Positions 1 to 13,100 of a stretch of 64,000 nt of DNA are shown here, in pieces (positions within the stretch are counted from its first letter, which is position 1; every line of letters starts with the position of its first letter). The notes beneath the pieces are model-generated. The model was given only the letters and a program-made list of their open reading frames with translations, did no database searches and was not told where the DNA came from. Both the position numbers and the translations under genes were made by a program. The stretch covers positions 13,353,671-13,417,670 of the forward strand of contig OY720101.1 in the NCBI GenBank assembly GCA_963082875.1. Direction: 5' to 3'. This DNA comes from Corella eumyota. Taxonomy: Eukaryota; Chordata; Ascidiacea; Phlebobranchia; Corellidae.

Positions 1-354
1 AAAAACAATACATCTTGTAAAAATTTTGCAGTATTTAAAATTTTATGTCTGTTATGGTACAGGCATCTATACAACCGTTTAGAACTACCTATTCACTTTA
101 AATAGAAGCCCATTTTATCTTATACAAGCCCAGTTTAAATTTAAGCTAAACTATTTAACAGTTAATTAAATGCATTAAAAGGCTCTACCCAAAAGTGTGG
201 CAATATCCACTCAATAAACCCTTTTATTTAATTCATTTTTTTTTAAGAGTTTATAAATACTTAAACAATATAGCTATCAGTTTACTAATAAAATCACTTT
301 TTCCAAGGTGTACACACATGTATAAATTGATATAAAAAGTTGCTTTAAAATAAA
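1..354. other. Upstream region of the ZC3H4-like gene
   Basis: AT-rich sequence before the first start codon. It should contain the 5' UTR and promoter of the + strand gene, but I see no convincing TATA box, initiator or splice acceptor that would fix the transcription start. The T-rich run near 235-245 followed by AAG could be an upstream acceptor, but this is not supported by anything else. No coding sequence is seen. Confidence 0.4.
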
Positions 355-3300
355 ATGTTAAGCATGGAAACTGTTCAAACCGAATCTTTAAACTTTGACA
401 CAAAAGAAATCATCGAGGAGGAAGGAGAAATTCTGGAGGATGGTGAAATAGATGAGGAAGACATCCCAGAGCCAGTTGAAGAGGAGGTAAAAGAAGAAGA
501 GAATGAGGAGGAAAACTCGGAAGAGGATGAAAAGAAAAAACACCACAAACGATCACATCACAAGCGGAAGAAAAAACGAGAAAAAGATGAAGAAAAGAAG
601 TCCAGACATAAAAAGCGAAAGGTAACTTATTTATTTAAAAAATAAATCGGAAATCATGCTGGGAATATTAACTTTGGTTATTTAAGTTTACTAGTACAAT
701 TCTACTTAAGAGCTGTGTTAATTTTTAATTGTTCTTAAAAACAAAAAATATTTTTCCTTAAAAGGGGGATGATGCTAATGAAGGTGGTGACAGTCCATCT
801 AAGAAAAAGAAACGTAGAAAAAAGCACTCCAGAAAAGATCGCAGCAGCTCGTCACCCGATATCGAGACTCCCAACGATTATCAAACTTCTCACAAAAGCT
901 CTTTATCACCACCCTTGCCATCAGAACAAGACACATACAGTAACTATGCCTCTTACGGTTCAAACACATATGCTGATACAGAATACTCGGTGTACAACCC
1001 TTACTCTACACAAAACAATATGATGGACAATTATGGTGCATATGAAACTAATGATTATCAGCAGCAACAGCAAAATCAACCGCAAGAAGAATATTCTTCT
1101 GGCTCTGATTCATATTATAGCGACTTTGAGTCACATTTGGCCCAGTACAAAAGCTACAAAAAGAACAGTTTAACTGATAAAGCTGAAAATGTGAATGAAA
1201 GCAAAAATGGTAAAGAACCTGATAATGATGATTACTACAGTGGGTATAATAACTCACAGCGCCAGAGAAGAAACAATGATTCAAATACAAACAGACATGA
1301 CAGAAATAGAGGCCACAAAAATTCATCATCGGTAGGAATTGTTGTTTTTTTTCGTTTTTGTTGCAGATACATTATTATTATTATTATTACACATCAAAGG
1401 CTTGGTTATAATTGCTATATCCAACAATATTATTTGTAAATGACCTTTTTTTAATTTAGTTTGAACGAAGGCGGCAAAGCTCGACTAGAAATAGGAGGTC
1501 AAATAGAGAAGAAGAAAGAAAGGAAAATGAAGATGAAAAAACAAAGGTAAATCAAATATTTATAAGTGTAATCCAAACATATATATTATTAACTAAAATA
1601 GACTTTAACGAAGTGTCATAATATATTTACTATAATAACTTTTTTTTTTGATTCAGAGTGACAAGTTTTCAAACTCACGAAATTCTCGCAGTAGATTTGA
1701 CAACAATAGTTCAACCAACTCGAAACCAAAGAAAAATGGCGAATTGTGTCAATATTATTTGGCTGGCCACTGTCACCATGGCAACAACTGCACTTACATG
1801 CATGATATCCTTTATTATTACAAACTTATCTATTATTTCTAAAAAAACTTAAAGTTTACTGAGTGATTATTGGATTTAAAATTAAATTAGTTTAAACATA
1901 TTACAAAAAAACTAAGCTATAAATTTAAATAAATTTTTTGGACCAAAACACAAATTAAATTTGAGTTTTTTTCCTTAATTCTCCCCATTTTTGTTCACAC
2001 AAGATTACCCTTGCAAGTATTTTCATACTGGAAATTGTTTTTCTGAAGCAACTTGTCGATTTTCTCACGACCCTCCTAATGATTCAACTAAAGACATCAT
2101 ACAAAAAGTGAGCACAAAATTTTTTTCAAAAAAATATTTTCGTAAAAAAATTAATTGAAAAAAATGTCTTAATAAAATTTTTAATTTAATTAAATTTGAA
2201 AAATATAAATTTTTATTAAAAATAAATATAATTTTTTATTATTAGATGAAAGAAACCTTTACAGCCGAAGACAAAAAAGAGAGGGAAGAACTTGAAAAAG
2301 CGGGAATCAAACCCCTTCAAAAACCCCCTCCAGGTCATGGTCTGCTACCAACACCCCCTAGTGCAGTACCCGGGGTTACTCCTGGCAACCAGATGAGTAT
2401 GCCTGCTAGTGGTGGAACCCTAAAATCACTGTTAGATCTTGATGTGAGCCCAACATCAGATTTTCAGAAAAAAATTGACAGCGGGTAAAAATTTTTTTAA
2501 ATTTATTTATTTTTTAAATTTGTAGTTTATGTAATCTAATTAAGTTCTTTACAAACAGTTTTTAGTTTTAGGATTTAAATTGAGCAATATTTAGTTAGGT
2601 ATCAGACTATATATTATCAGTGTATAAAACTTTTAAAATAAGTTTAGTAACAAATATAAAAAAAATATCAGACATATAATTAGCATGATCTGATCAAGAG
2701 TCTCAATGACTTTTTATAGTTATATCCAATACAGTGGCAATACATTGCCTATAATAAAACAGCTGATAAGATAGTTTTATATATTGTCAGTGAGATAGAA
2801 AAGTCACCAAATAAGAAAAGTTGGAAAACGGGAAAATTACCTCTTATGCCTTTCAATATGTTTGTCAGGTAAAAAAAATTTAATATTTAAGTAGAATAAA
2901 GACGCTAGGCTTACAGAATTATATTAGGAAAACTTAACTAGTATATAAATTAAATACCAGCAGTTACAACTTTTATATTTTTATAAATTTTGTTTGTATT
3001 TGAAAAAATTAACCGACAGCATTGTGTAGCGCTAAGAACACATGGCTTGACTACATGAGGTCATGGGTTTGATCCCTATAGCTCTTATGCTGTAGTGCCC
3101 TTACGTAAGGCGCTATAAGCGGTATAAACTCCTGCTAAGCCAGCCAATAATCAGTAGCATAATTATCGGGCAATTATAATCTATGATATCCCAAACTTCC
3201 AAAGGCAACTCGAAATTGGGTCGGGGTAACTGATGTTACTTTATGTTTAGGTCAGGGAGTCGACCTTTTTATATCGAGGATAAATAAATAATAAATTTTT

Positions 3301-6300
3301 TTTTTAAATTGTAGTTCAATTGCTTCTATCACAATGACTGATGAAGAATTAGAAGCTCACCAGGTTGCCATAGGGATGAATAACCCTTTGTTTGATCGGC
3401 CCCCACCCCCTGTAAACATGCTACCCTTACCCCAAGGTAATGGGTTACTACCAACCCCCATGCCTCCAATTATGCCACCCTTTCCACCCCCAATTGTCCC
3501 CCATGGCCCTATGATGATACCAACCCCTCAAATGCAAGCTGCAGCCAGAATGACAGCAATTACAGGTACAAAAAAGATATTTAAAAAAAATGCTAATATA
3601 CATACTTCAGAATGTACATTTTTTTGTCGTATTTATTTGTCCTCGATGTTAAAAGGTGAACTTCACATCCTAAACATAGAGTAACATTAGTTACTCCGAC
3701 CCAGTCTCAAATTGTCTTTGACTGTTTGAGATAATATAAATTATAAGTGCCCATAATTGATCTGCTGATTAATTATAGGCTCAGCAGAAGTTTATATCAT
3801 TAATAGGGCTTTACTAAGAGGTGCTACAGCATGAAAGCAGGAGGGATTGAGCCCAGGACCTTATGTAGTAAAGCCAAGTGTTTTGACCACTAGACCACAA
3901 TGTCAGGGTCAAACTGCTGATTCAATGTGTATATAGTACTACATGTATATGCCTAATATTTTTAAGTAAATGAAATAATGACAATTTTTTATATATTTTA
4001 GGAGGTGTTACTCCCCCCTGGATTCAACGACAACAAGTTATGCTACAACAGCAACAACAACAACCAAGTAGTAAGAACTTCTACGACAATTTCTACGGAA
4101 ACAAGAATAATTCTGTCGGATTGCTACCCACTCCTAATATAGCTAAGGAAGAACCAATCGCCAAGACAGAAAATATCGGTAAGCACTTTTTTGGGGGTAA
4201 AAACTTTATTTTTAATGTAAGTTAAATTATATTAACTTAAAAAAAATTTCTGATTTTTTAAATTTTTTTCTTGCAGAAAAATCTCAGAAACAATCTTCCT
4301 CCCCTAAGGTGGATCAACATCCGGAAGATCATCATGACGATGAAGAGGAGGAAGTAATCAAAGAGGAAGAGGACATTATAAGATGCCATAATGATGTCAT
4401 ACGACAGGATGATGATGTCATAACAGGTACTAGAATAAAAATTAAATTTTTTAGATTTATTACTTTATAGAAGCAATACAACAGTTCTGTTTACCCATAT
4501 TTTTGTATAATATAAAGGCTTTTAATAAATTTTTACTGTTTAATTTTACTTAAATTTCTACTTTAATTTAACACATCAATTATTAAAACTCAAAACTGAT
4601 TTTAAATACCTGAATTTAGAATCTGAGCCTAACGTGAAAGCTCCTGACTTTTTGCCAGCCAAACAAAAAGCTCTTTTCATGAGAATCAACCAAAAAAGAA
4701 CTTTATCGAATGAGGGCAAATTAAGTGAAGACCAAAGTAATGGAAAAGGTGAATTATTTATTAAAAAACTACTTTTATAAAAACTGGTCAATTACAAAAG
4801 TCTATAATTTTTATTTTTAAAATTTCATTTTTTTTTCAATTTTTTATTTTTTTTAGGAAATTCTGGAGACAACTGGGTCTACTCAAGCGATGAAGATGAA
4901 AACCACTCATCCAGAACCAAATCAAAATCCTCGTCGGCACAATCCATTATCCAAATGATGTCGAACAAAACAAAATCGAACTCAAACGTCGACACAAACT
5001 TGCTCTCAAAAGTTGCAAATGTTATCAACCTTCCAACATCAGTTTCACAATCACGAAGTCACGAGTCACCAAAAACAATGATGTCACCGCCACGGCAACA
5101 GCCAAGTCATCATCGTGATAGAAAGAGTAGCACGAGTAGCGACGTGAGTCCGAGTCACTCTTCCATGAAATCGCCGGCTCACGGACATCACACCGCGATA
5201 CGACGAAAGTTGTCGTCGAGTGAATTGAACAAAGAACCTGCAACAATCCCACTTGTTGCGAAACAAAATGTTGATTCTGTTCATTCTACTCACCCCGACC
5301 CGAGGATAACCTTAAGTCGATTATTTGGACAAAAGAAAATGTATTTTAAAGGCCAACTACCGCCATTCAGTAAAGACATTGTCATAAACGGGCCAAGCAA
5401 ATTGCCTGGACTTAAAATAACTTTATCCTCGGAGGGGGTAAAACCGGAACCAACCGAAAAAAGAGACCCACGACTTGCTAGACAAGCATTATTAAATGAC
5501 CCCAGGGTTAAAATTAAACCGAATGACCCTCGATTAAGGGGCAGGTCGTCATCAATAACAAGAAACAATTCCACAACCCCGAATTCAAAATCTTCAATTA
5601 TTCCCCAAAAACCCTCTGCTTTATTAGTGAAACCCCCTTCCATTTCTGCTATCCCTAGCTTGCCAGAACTTAATCTTGATCTAGCAAAACTATCTGACAG
5701 AACCCCTTTAAAAACACCCCCCATCACCCCTCCTGTTCCAAAACCAAAACCAATCATCCGTAGCAGCGAAGATGTATCAAGTTTACCCAAATTACTTCGG
5801 GCCAGTCATGACTCACCTTTGCATAAACAAGAACCCACTGTCGTGACGTCACCGAAAAATGAGGATAAAGTGTCAACCCCTGTTGTTGTGGCACCGTATG
5901 ACCCAAGATTTATCACCTCTGGGGCTTCCCCCAACTCAACAGGTTAATTTTTTAGATTTTTTTTATACTTTTTTGTAAAAAATTTTTTTTGTGTTGCTAA
6001 GTGTTAGTTAATCAAAAATATTTTAGTTTTTGTTTAATTAAAACAATTTTTATTTTCTCAATAGCTTCCACTGTTTCCTATGACCCCAGACTTTCCAACA
6101 ACAACAAAGTAACAACGACAACAACAACCCCCAGGACCATTACCCCACCTTTACCGACCCCAAAAATACCAACCCCTGTTTTATATGACCCACGAAGCAG
6201 TCCAGACATATCAAAAACAATGCCATCTTTATCAAAAACATTACCCGCTCTGCCTAAACTAACCCCGGCCCCACCTCGGTTAACCCCAGCCCCAGGGTAT

Positions 6301-6366
6301 GTTATTAAGAAAGTCGTACAACAAAATAATGCCAATTTACCGACGGGGAATCAATCAGATTTTTAG
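355..6366 (+). CDS. ZC3H4: ZC3H4-like CCCH zinc-finger protein (12 exons, about 1,169 aa)
   Basis: Exons read from splice sites: 355-621, 765-1331, 1460-1546, 1657-1804, 2001-2107, 2246-2484, 3315-3565, 4002-4178, 4277-4426, 4620-4748, 4857-5942, 6065-6366. All junctions keep frame and the sum is 3,510 nt, giving 1,169 residues; human ZC3H4 is about 1,300. Layout: acidic then Lys/Arg-rich N-terminus (1-115), Gln/Ser/Tyr-rich region, two CCCH fingers (C338-H356, C361-H379), then blocks I recognise from vertebrate ZC3H4: PPPGHGLLPTPP, NFYDNFYGN, APDFLP, WVYSSDEDE, and seven or more DPR motifs including APYDPR. In other animals ZC3H4 works with WDR82 in the nucleus (Restrictor complex) to end unproductive transcription; Drosophila Su(sable) is the counterpart. 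A second in-frame ATG lies at 364. ZC3H6 and ZC3H8 are paralogous alternatives, but the C-terminal blocks favour ZC3H4. Vertebrate ZC3H4 has three fingers; the first seems absent here. Confidence 0.9.
1747..2068 (+). other. Tandem CCCH zinc-finger pair, split by an intron
   Basis: Finger 1 is C338-x7-C346-x5-C352-x3-H356 at 1747-1803. Finger 2 is C361-x7-C369-x5-C375-x3-H379 at 2012-2068. All eight zinc ligands are present and the linker is four residues, EDYP in the preferred splice model, matching the GDFP-type linker of vertebrate ZC3H4. CCCH fingers of this family are thought to contact RNA. The intron at 1805-2000 falls exactly in the linker. Confidence 0.92.
1805..2000 (+). other. U12-type AT-AC intron (minor spliceosome)
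   Basis: No GT lies near the end of the finger-1 exon, but the sequence at 1805 reads ATATCCTTT, the U12 5' splice-site consensus. At 1971-1979 it reads TTCCTTAAT, an exact match to the U12 branch-point consensus, and the intron ends CAC at 2000, 22 nt after the branch adenosine. Splicing 1804 to 2001 restores the frame and a four-residue linker. An AG three bases further on (acceptor at 2003) would also keep frame and remove one residue, so AT-AC versus AT-AG is not fully settled. U12 identity itself is strongly supported. Confidence 0.88.
3017..3295 (+). mobile_element. tRNA-derived SINE, near full length
   Basis: Copy of the roughly 280 bp SINE family found nine times in this window. It has a tRNA-like head with a B box (GGGTTTGATCCC, 3065-3076), a body with the GGCGCTATAAG and CCTGCTAAGCCAGC motifs, and a tail ending CGAGGATAAATAAATA. 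It lies in the intron after exon 6 of the ZC3H4-like gene and ends only about 20 bp before the acceptor at 3314. Confidence 0.85.
3631..3908 (-). mobile_element. tRNA-derived SINE, near full length, reversed
   Basis: Same family as the copy at 3017, in opposite orientation, in the intron between exons 7 and 8 of the ZC3H4-like gene. Tail complement (TTATTTGTCCTCGATG) is at the left and the tRNA-like head (GACCACTAGACCACAATGTC) at the right, so A-box and B-box regions are both present. Confidence 0.85.
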
Positions 6367-6776
6367 TCTTACTGATAAATTTTGTTGGTGCTATCTTTGA
6401 TTTCTTCATTGTTTAAAATATTTCTATTTTTTTAATTATTTGTTTTTGTTTATTATTAAACTTTACTTTTATATGAAATATTGGTTATCGTAATTAACAT
6501 AGCTTACGAGGTATATATGTTTGAAAAAAGGGGTTAATCAAGGTTTTGAAAAGCACATTCAATAATATTTAACACGATTTAAATATGTGAGATTAACATG
6601 AAGAGTTAAAATATGTTATACACATACGCACATAAAAAAAATTAAAGTGATCTTAAAATTAAGCACATTTTTACAGGTTGAATTAGTTAAAATTACCAAA
6701 TAGCATCAATTTAGTGACTAGCCATGTAGTTAAAAGAACTCGCAAATAGATCAACTTGATAATTTCTATTGTGTTC

Positions 6777-6782
6777 AATAAA
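6777..6782 (+). terminator. Candidate polyadenylation signal of the ZC3H4-like gene
   Basis: AATAAA about 410 bp after the stop codon at 6364-6366. It is the first canonical hexamer I find downstream. The 3' UTR length is therefore inferred. Confidence 0.45.
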
Positions 6783-7237
6783 AATACTTGCTTGAACCTG
6801 AGGACAAAAACAGCTGGACTTAAGTTTCGTCTTTATTTACCCCCTAAAGCAAGTAACGTTTGTTTTGGTTTTAAAACTTAGCAGACAAGATAATAGAACT
6901 TACATTGTACTACAGCTAGTTTTATACAAAATAGAATCAATTTTACTATTTTTAACAGCAAAAAAATTTATAAGTTGGTTTAAGTGTACATCTATTTAAA
7001 CTTCGTGTTGAGAAATACTGGATGTTGGATTGGAATTATTTATGAATTTTGGATTATTCGCCAATTGCATTTAAAAGGTATGTTATTTTTAATAACAATA
7101 TTGTTCAAAAAGTGAGCATATTTTTTTAAACACAAACTTAAAATATTAAAAAGTTATGACAATATTTTTTTTTAAATCGCCAAAAAACAACATTTTTTCG
7201 GCGACGAAAAAAATTTTTTCCTAAAAATTATACCCTT
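6783..7237. other. Intergenic AT-rich DNA, no gene seen
   Basis: Sequence between the end of the ZC3H4-like gene and the repeat cluster. It has no long open frame and no recognisable element. Confidence 0.5.
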
Positions 7238-7797
7238 GTAGAAAATGCAAAAAATCGCTGTTTTTAGGAGAAAAAATATATCGCTGAAATTCGTTAAAAA
7301 AAATGATTTTTAAGATGCTTAGGTGACTTACAATAGAATAAAGGCGTTATTTAAAAAAAAATGTTTCAAAAATATTTTATTTTTTATTTTTTGTAATTTG
7401 TTTTTTACCGCAAGATGATGCACAAGAGTCGTTTTTTTATGTTTTGTTCTTTAATAAAAACGTGATTTTTAAATAATTTAGGCCACTTTAAATACGTTTA
7501 GATGACTTAAAATAGACTGAAAATGCCTTTTTTGCATAAAAATGGACAAACTTTTTTTTCGGTTTTTGGCCAAATTTAGCAAAAACACCAAGGTTCTTGT
7601 AGAAAATGCAAAAATCGCTGTTTTTGAAGGAAAAAATATATCGCCGAAATTTGTTAAAAAAAATGATTTTTAAGATGCTTAGGTGAATTACAAAAGAATG
7701 AAAGTGTTTTTTTTTTTTAAATATTTAAAACAAATTTTTTTTTAATTTTTGTAATTTGTTTTTTTTACCGCAAGATGATGCACAAGAGCCGTTTTTA
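7238..7797. repeat. Diverged tandem repeat, 361 bp period, about 1.6 copies
   Basis: The segment starting GTAGAAAATGCAAAAA at 7238 recurs at 7599. Shared features in order are the IATCGC-like AT block, AAGATGCTTAGGTGA, and TTTTTTACCGCAAGATGATG (7405 and about 7764). A third, more diverged copy of the last part lies across the satellite at about 20557-20698, so this is a local repeat family and not a chance duplication. Confidence 0.75.
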
Positions 7798-7984
7798 TAA
7801 AATGAATTGCGGGAGTTTTGACAGAAATTGTATTAAAAAAATCATCATATTATAACTAAGACTTAAGCAGAAGTATTTTTTGTCTAGAATCAATAAAACA
7901 AAAGTTACAGAATTTTTGTATTTGACAGTTTGATTTTAAATGTTGCATAAACAACTATTGTCTTTAATTTACAGACAGGATTCG

Positions 7985-8062
7985 AATCTGGCAGGATTTG
8001 AACCTGCAACACCTGGACTTCAATTGACTAACAACTTCTTTTACTGAAGCGTTTCTATGGCA
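7985..8062 (-). repeat. tRNA-like relic
   Basis: On the minus strand, 8007-7991 forms a perfect T-arm: stem GCAGG, loop TTCAAAT, stem CCTGC, and the loop contains a good B box. The upstream part is too diverged to fold as a complete cloverleaf, so this is read as a tRNA-derived repeat remnant and not a working tRNA gene. Confidence 0.5.
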
Positions 8063-8129
8063 CTACTTTTTCAAGGGTACATTATTAGTTGAAGGACGCT
8101 TGAACAACAATTTATGAAAATTTTAATCT

Positions 8130-8377
8130 AAGGCGGACAACCGCGGTAATCAAACTCGAAATGTTTGATCGTAGGTCAGACGTCTTTACCACTAGGCCAC
8201 TAAGACTTTTTAAAAACACATACAGTTCTGCTTACGTAATCACAAAATATAAAAAAAAATTTATCAAAAAAAAAATTATTGTTAATATTTTAAAAGACGA
8301 GTCAATTATCGGGTTAACACATTTTAATGAGCACAAAAATTTGTTTTATTGTTTTTTATTTTTATTCCAGATCATTT
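8130..8377 (-). repeat. Left copy of the composite repeat with tRNA-like part
   Basis: Holds an A-box-like GGCCTAGTGGTAAAGACG on the minus strand (about 8204-8187) followed by an AT-rich body containing ATTATCGGGTTAACACATTTTA at about 8307. The same order and orientation recur at 20741-20975 on the other side of the satellite. The pair is diverged but clearly related. Confidence 0.7.
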
Positions 8378-8625
8378 TATAAATCAATAAAACATATATC
8401 CATAATTTTTTTCACCAATTATATATTCATATAAAGACCACTGCTATAAGGGAATTAGTCGAATAAAAAATTTGCACAAACTTTTTTGTTTTTAAATATT
8501 TTTGCATTTCTTTTATTATCTAGTATTTAAGTTAGCCTCAAGCGCATTCATTAAATATAATATTTTTAATTGTTAAAAACGAAAATTTTTTATTGCAAAT
8601 TTCTTTATCTTGAATTTAAGTTAAC
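8378..8625. other. AT-rich spacer before the satellite
   Basis: No coding sequence. Near 8545 it contains GCGCATTCATTAAA, which resembles GCGCATTTATTAAA at about 20428, just beyond the far end of the satellite. The array may therefore have expanded inside a pre-existing sequence. Confidence 0.4.
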
Positions 8626-10143
8626 AATATTGCATATAAATTTTTTAAAAAAAATAAAAAATTTTAAATTAAAAAATAATTGCTTCGTGAGAACTGCACA
8701 GATACAATTAACGTGTTCACAAAATATTTTACGAAAATATTAATATTCATAAAAGTTATGACACTTTTATTAAAATTTATGAAATCTCAAAACCTAAAAT
8801 TTTATATTTAAGTAGACGCGCATTGGCGTAACTAACATTCAAGATAAAACATTTTGCAAAAATTTTTATTAGAACAAAAGTTAGAGCTAATTTTTTTGGG
8901 GTTTAATTAGGTCACGTGATATTTTTGGCCAATGATATTGCATATAAATTTTTTGAAAAAAATAAAAAATTTTAAATAAAAAAATAATTGCTTTGTAAGG
9001 AACTGCAAAGGTTCAATTAACTTGTTCACAAAACATTTTTTTAAAGTATTAATATTCATAAAAGTTTTGACACTTTTATTAAAAATTTATGAAATCTCAA
9101 AACCTAAAATTTTATAATTAAGTAGACGACGCGCATTGGCGTAACTAACATTTAAGGTAAAACATTTTGCAAAAATTTTCATTAGAACAAAAGTTAGAGC
9201 TAATTTATTTTGGGTTTAATTAGGTCACGTGATATTTTTGGCCAATAATATTGCATATAAATATTTTAAAAAAATTAAAAATTTTAAATTAAAAAATATT
9301 TGCTTCGTGAGAACTGCACAGGTCCAATTAACGTGTTTACAAAATATTTTTTGAAAATATTAATATTCATAAAAGTTATGACACTTTTATTAAAAATTTA
9401 TGAAATCTCAAAACCTAAAATTTTATATTTAAGTAGACGCACATTGGCGTAACTAACATTCAAGATAAAACATTTTGCAAAAATTTTTATTAGAACAAAA
9501 GTTAAAGCTAAGTTTTTGGGGGTTTAATTAGGTCACGTGATATTTTTGGCCTATGATATTGCGTATGAATTTTTTTAAAAAAATAAAAATTTTAAATTAA
9601 AAAATAATTGCTTTGTGAGAACTGCACAGGTCCAATTAACGTGTTCACAAAATATTTTTTGAAAATATTAATATTCATAAAAGTTTTGACACTTTTATTA
9701 AAAATTTATGAAATCTCAAAACCTAAAATTTTATATTTAAGTAGACGACGCGCATTGGCGTAACTAACATTTAAGGTAAAACATTTTGCAAAAATTTTCA
9801 TTAGAACAAAAGTTAAAGCTAATTTTTTTGGGGGTTTAATTAGGTCACGTGATATTTTTGGCCAATGATATTGCGTATGAATTTTTTGAAAAAAATAAAA
9901 AATTTTAAATCAAAAAATATTGGCTCTGTTAGAACTGCATAGGTCCAATTAACGTGTTCACAAAATATTTTTTAAAAATATTAATATTCATAAAAGTTAT
10001 GACACTTTTATTAAAATTTTAAGAAATCTCAAAACCTAAAATTTTATATTTTATTAGACGTACATTGGCCTAACTAACATTCAAGATAAAACATTTCGCA
10101 AAAATTTTTGGTAGAACAAAAGTTAGAGCTAATTTTTATTTTG

Positions 10144-13100
10144 GGTTTAATTAGGTCACGTGATATTTTTGGCCAATGATATTGCATATAAATTTTTTAA
10201 AAAAAATAAAAAATTTTAAATTAAAAAATAATTGCTTCGTGAGAACTGCACAGGTCCAATTAACGTGTTGACAAAACATTTTTTGAAAATATTAATATTC
10301 ATAAAAGTTATGACACTTTTATTAAAAATTTATAAAATCCCAAAACCTAAAATTTTATATTTTATTAGACGTACATTGGCCTAACTAACATTCAAGATAA
10401 AACATTTCGCAAAAACTTTTGGTAGAACAAAAGTTGGAGCTAATTTTTATTTTGGGTTTAATTAGGTCACGTGATATTTTTGGCCAATTATATTGTATAT
10501 AAATTTTTTGACAAAAATAAAAAATTTTAAATCAATAAAATAATTGCTCTTTTAGAACTGCACAGGTCCAATTAACGTGTTCACAAAATATTTTTTGAAA
10601 ATATTAATATTCATAAAAGTTATGACACTTTTATTAAAATTTTAAGAAATCTCAAAACCTAAAATTTTATATTTTATTAGACGTACATTGGCCTAACTAA
10701 CATTCAAGATAAAACATTTCGCAAAAATTTTTGGTAGAACAAAAGTTAGAGCTAATTTTTATTTTGGGTTTAATTAGGTCACAAGATATTTTTGGCCAAT
10801 GATATTGCATATAAATGTTTTAAAAAAAATAAAAAATTTTAAATTAAAAAATAATTGCTTCGTGAGAACTGCACAGGTCCAATTAACGTGTTCACAAAAT
10901 ATTTTTTAAAAATATTAATATTCATAAAAGTTATGACACTTTTATTAAAAATTTATGAAATCTCAAAACCTCAAATTTTATATTTAAGTAGACGCGCATT
11001 GACGTAACTAACATTCAAGATAAAACATTTTTCAAAAATTTTCATTAGAACAAAAGTTAGAGCTAATTTATTTTGGGTTTAATTAGGTCACGTGATATTT
11101 TTGGCCAATGATATTGCATATAAATTTTTTAAAAAAAATAAAAAATTTTAAATTAAAAAATAATTGCTTCGTGAGAACTGCACAGGCCCAATTAACGTGT
11201 TGACAAAACATTTTTTGAAAATATTAATATTCATAAAAGTTATGACACTTTTATTAAAAATTTATAAAATCTCAAAACCTAAAATTTTATATTTTATTAG
11301 ACGTACATTGGCCTAACTAACATTCAAGATAAAACATTTCGCAAAAATTTTTGGTAGAACAAAAGTTAGAGCTAATTTATTTTGGGTTTAATTAGGTCAC
11401 GTGATATTTTTGGCCAATGATATTGCATATAAATTTTTTGAAAAAAATAAAAAATTTTAAATCAAAAAATAATTGCTCTTTTAGAACTGCACAGGTCCAA
11501 TTAACGTGTTCACAAAATATTTTTTGAAAATATTAATATTCATAAAAGTTATGACACTTTTATTAAAAATTTATGAAATCTCAAAACCTAAAATTTTATA
11601 TTTTATTAGACGTACATTGGCCTAACTAACATTCAAGATAAAACATTTTGCAAAAATTTTGAGTAGAACATAAGTTTGAGATAATTTTTATTTTGGGTTT
11701 AATTAGGTCACGTGATATTTTTGGCCAATGATATTGCATATAAATTTTTTGAAAAAAATAAAAAATTTTAAATCAAAAAATAATTGCTCTTTTAGAACTG
11801 CACAGGTCCAATTAACGTGTTCACAAAACATTTTTTAAAAATATTAATATTCATAAAAGTTATGACACTTTTATTAAAATTTTAAGAAATCTCAAAACCT
11901 AAAATTTTATATTTTATTAGACGTACATTGGCCTAACTAACATTCAAAATAAAACATTTCGCAAAAATTTTTGATAGAACAAAAGTTAGAGCTAATTTTT
12001 ATTTTGGGTTTAATTAGGTCACGTGATATTTTTGGCCAATGATATTGCATATAAATTTTTTGAAAAAAATAAAAAATTTTAAATCAAAAAATAATTGCTT
12101 TTTTAGAACTGCACAGGTCCAATTAACGTATTCACAAAATATTTTTAAAAAATATTAATATTCATAAAAGTTATGACACTTTTATTAAAATTTTAAGAAA
12201 TCTCAAAACCTAAAATTTTATATTTTATTAGACGTACATTGGCCTAACTAACATTCAAGATAAAACATTTCGCAAAAATTTTTGGTAATACAACAGTTAG
12301 AGCTGTTTTTTATTTTGGGTTTAATTAGGTCACGTGATATTTTTGGCCAATGATATTGCATATAAATTTTTTAAAAAAAATAAAAAATTTTAAATTAAAA
12401 AATAATTGCTTCGTGAGAACTGCACAGGTCCAATTAACGTGTTGACAAAACATTTTTTGAAAATATTAATATTCATAAAAGTTATGACACTTTTATTAAA
12501 AATTTATAAAATCCCAAAACCTAAAATTTTATATTTTATTAGACGTACATTGGCCTAACTAACATTCAAGATAAAACATTTCGCAAAAACTTTTGGTAGA
12601 ACAAAAGTTGGAGCTAATTTTTATTTTGGGTTTAATTAGGTCACGTGATATTTTTGGCCAATTATATTGTATATAAATTTTTTGACAAAAATAAAAAATT
12701 TTAAATCAATAAAATAATTGCTCTTTTAGAACTGCACAGGTCCAATTAACGTGTTCACAAAATATTTTTTGAAAATATTAATATTCATAAAAGTTATGAC
12801 ACTTTTATTAAAATTTTAAGAAATCTCAAAACCTAAAATTTTATATTTTATTAGACGTACATTGGCCTAACTAACATTCAAGATAAAACATTTCGCAAAA
12901 ATTTTTGGTAGAACAAAAGTTAGAGCTAATTTTTATTTTGGGTTTAATTAGGTCACAAGATATTTTTGGCCAATGATATTGCATATAAATGTTTTAAAAA
13001 AAATAAAAAATTTTAAATTAAAAAATAATTGCTTCGTGAGAACTGCACAGGTCCAATTAACGTGTTCACAAAATATTTTTTAAAAATATTAATATTCATA

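Noticed and set aside
2001-2003. AG at 2002-2003 as the acceptor of the finger-splitting intron
   Set aside because: It keeps frame, but it gives a three-residue linker, while the AC end at 2000 gives the four-residue linker seen in vertebrate ZC3H4 and completes the AT-AC pattern. It is kept as a possible alternative.
5290-5790. 166-codon minus-strand frame inside the ZC3H4-like gene
   Set aside because: It is opposite to exon 11, whose DPR motifs and conserved blocks are clear in the + frame.
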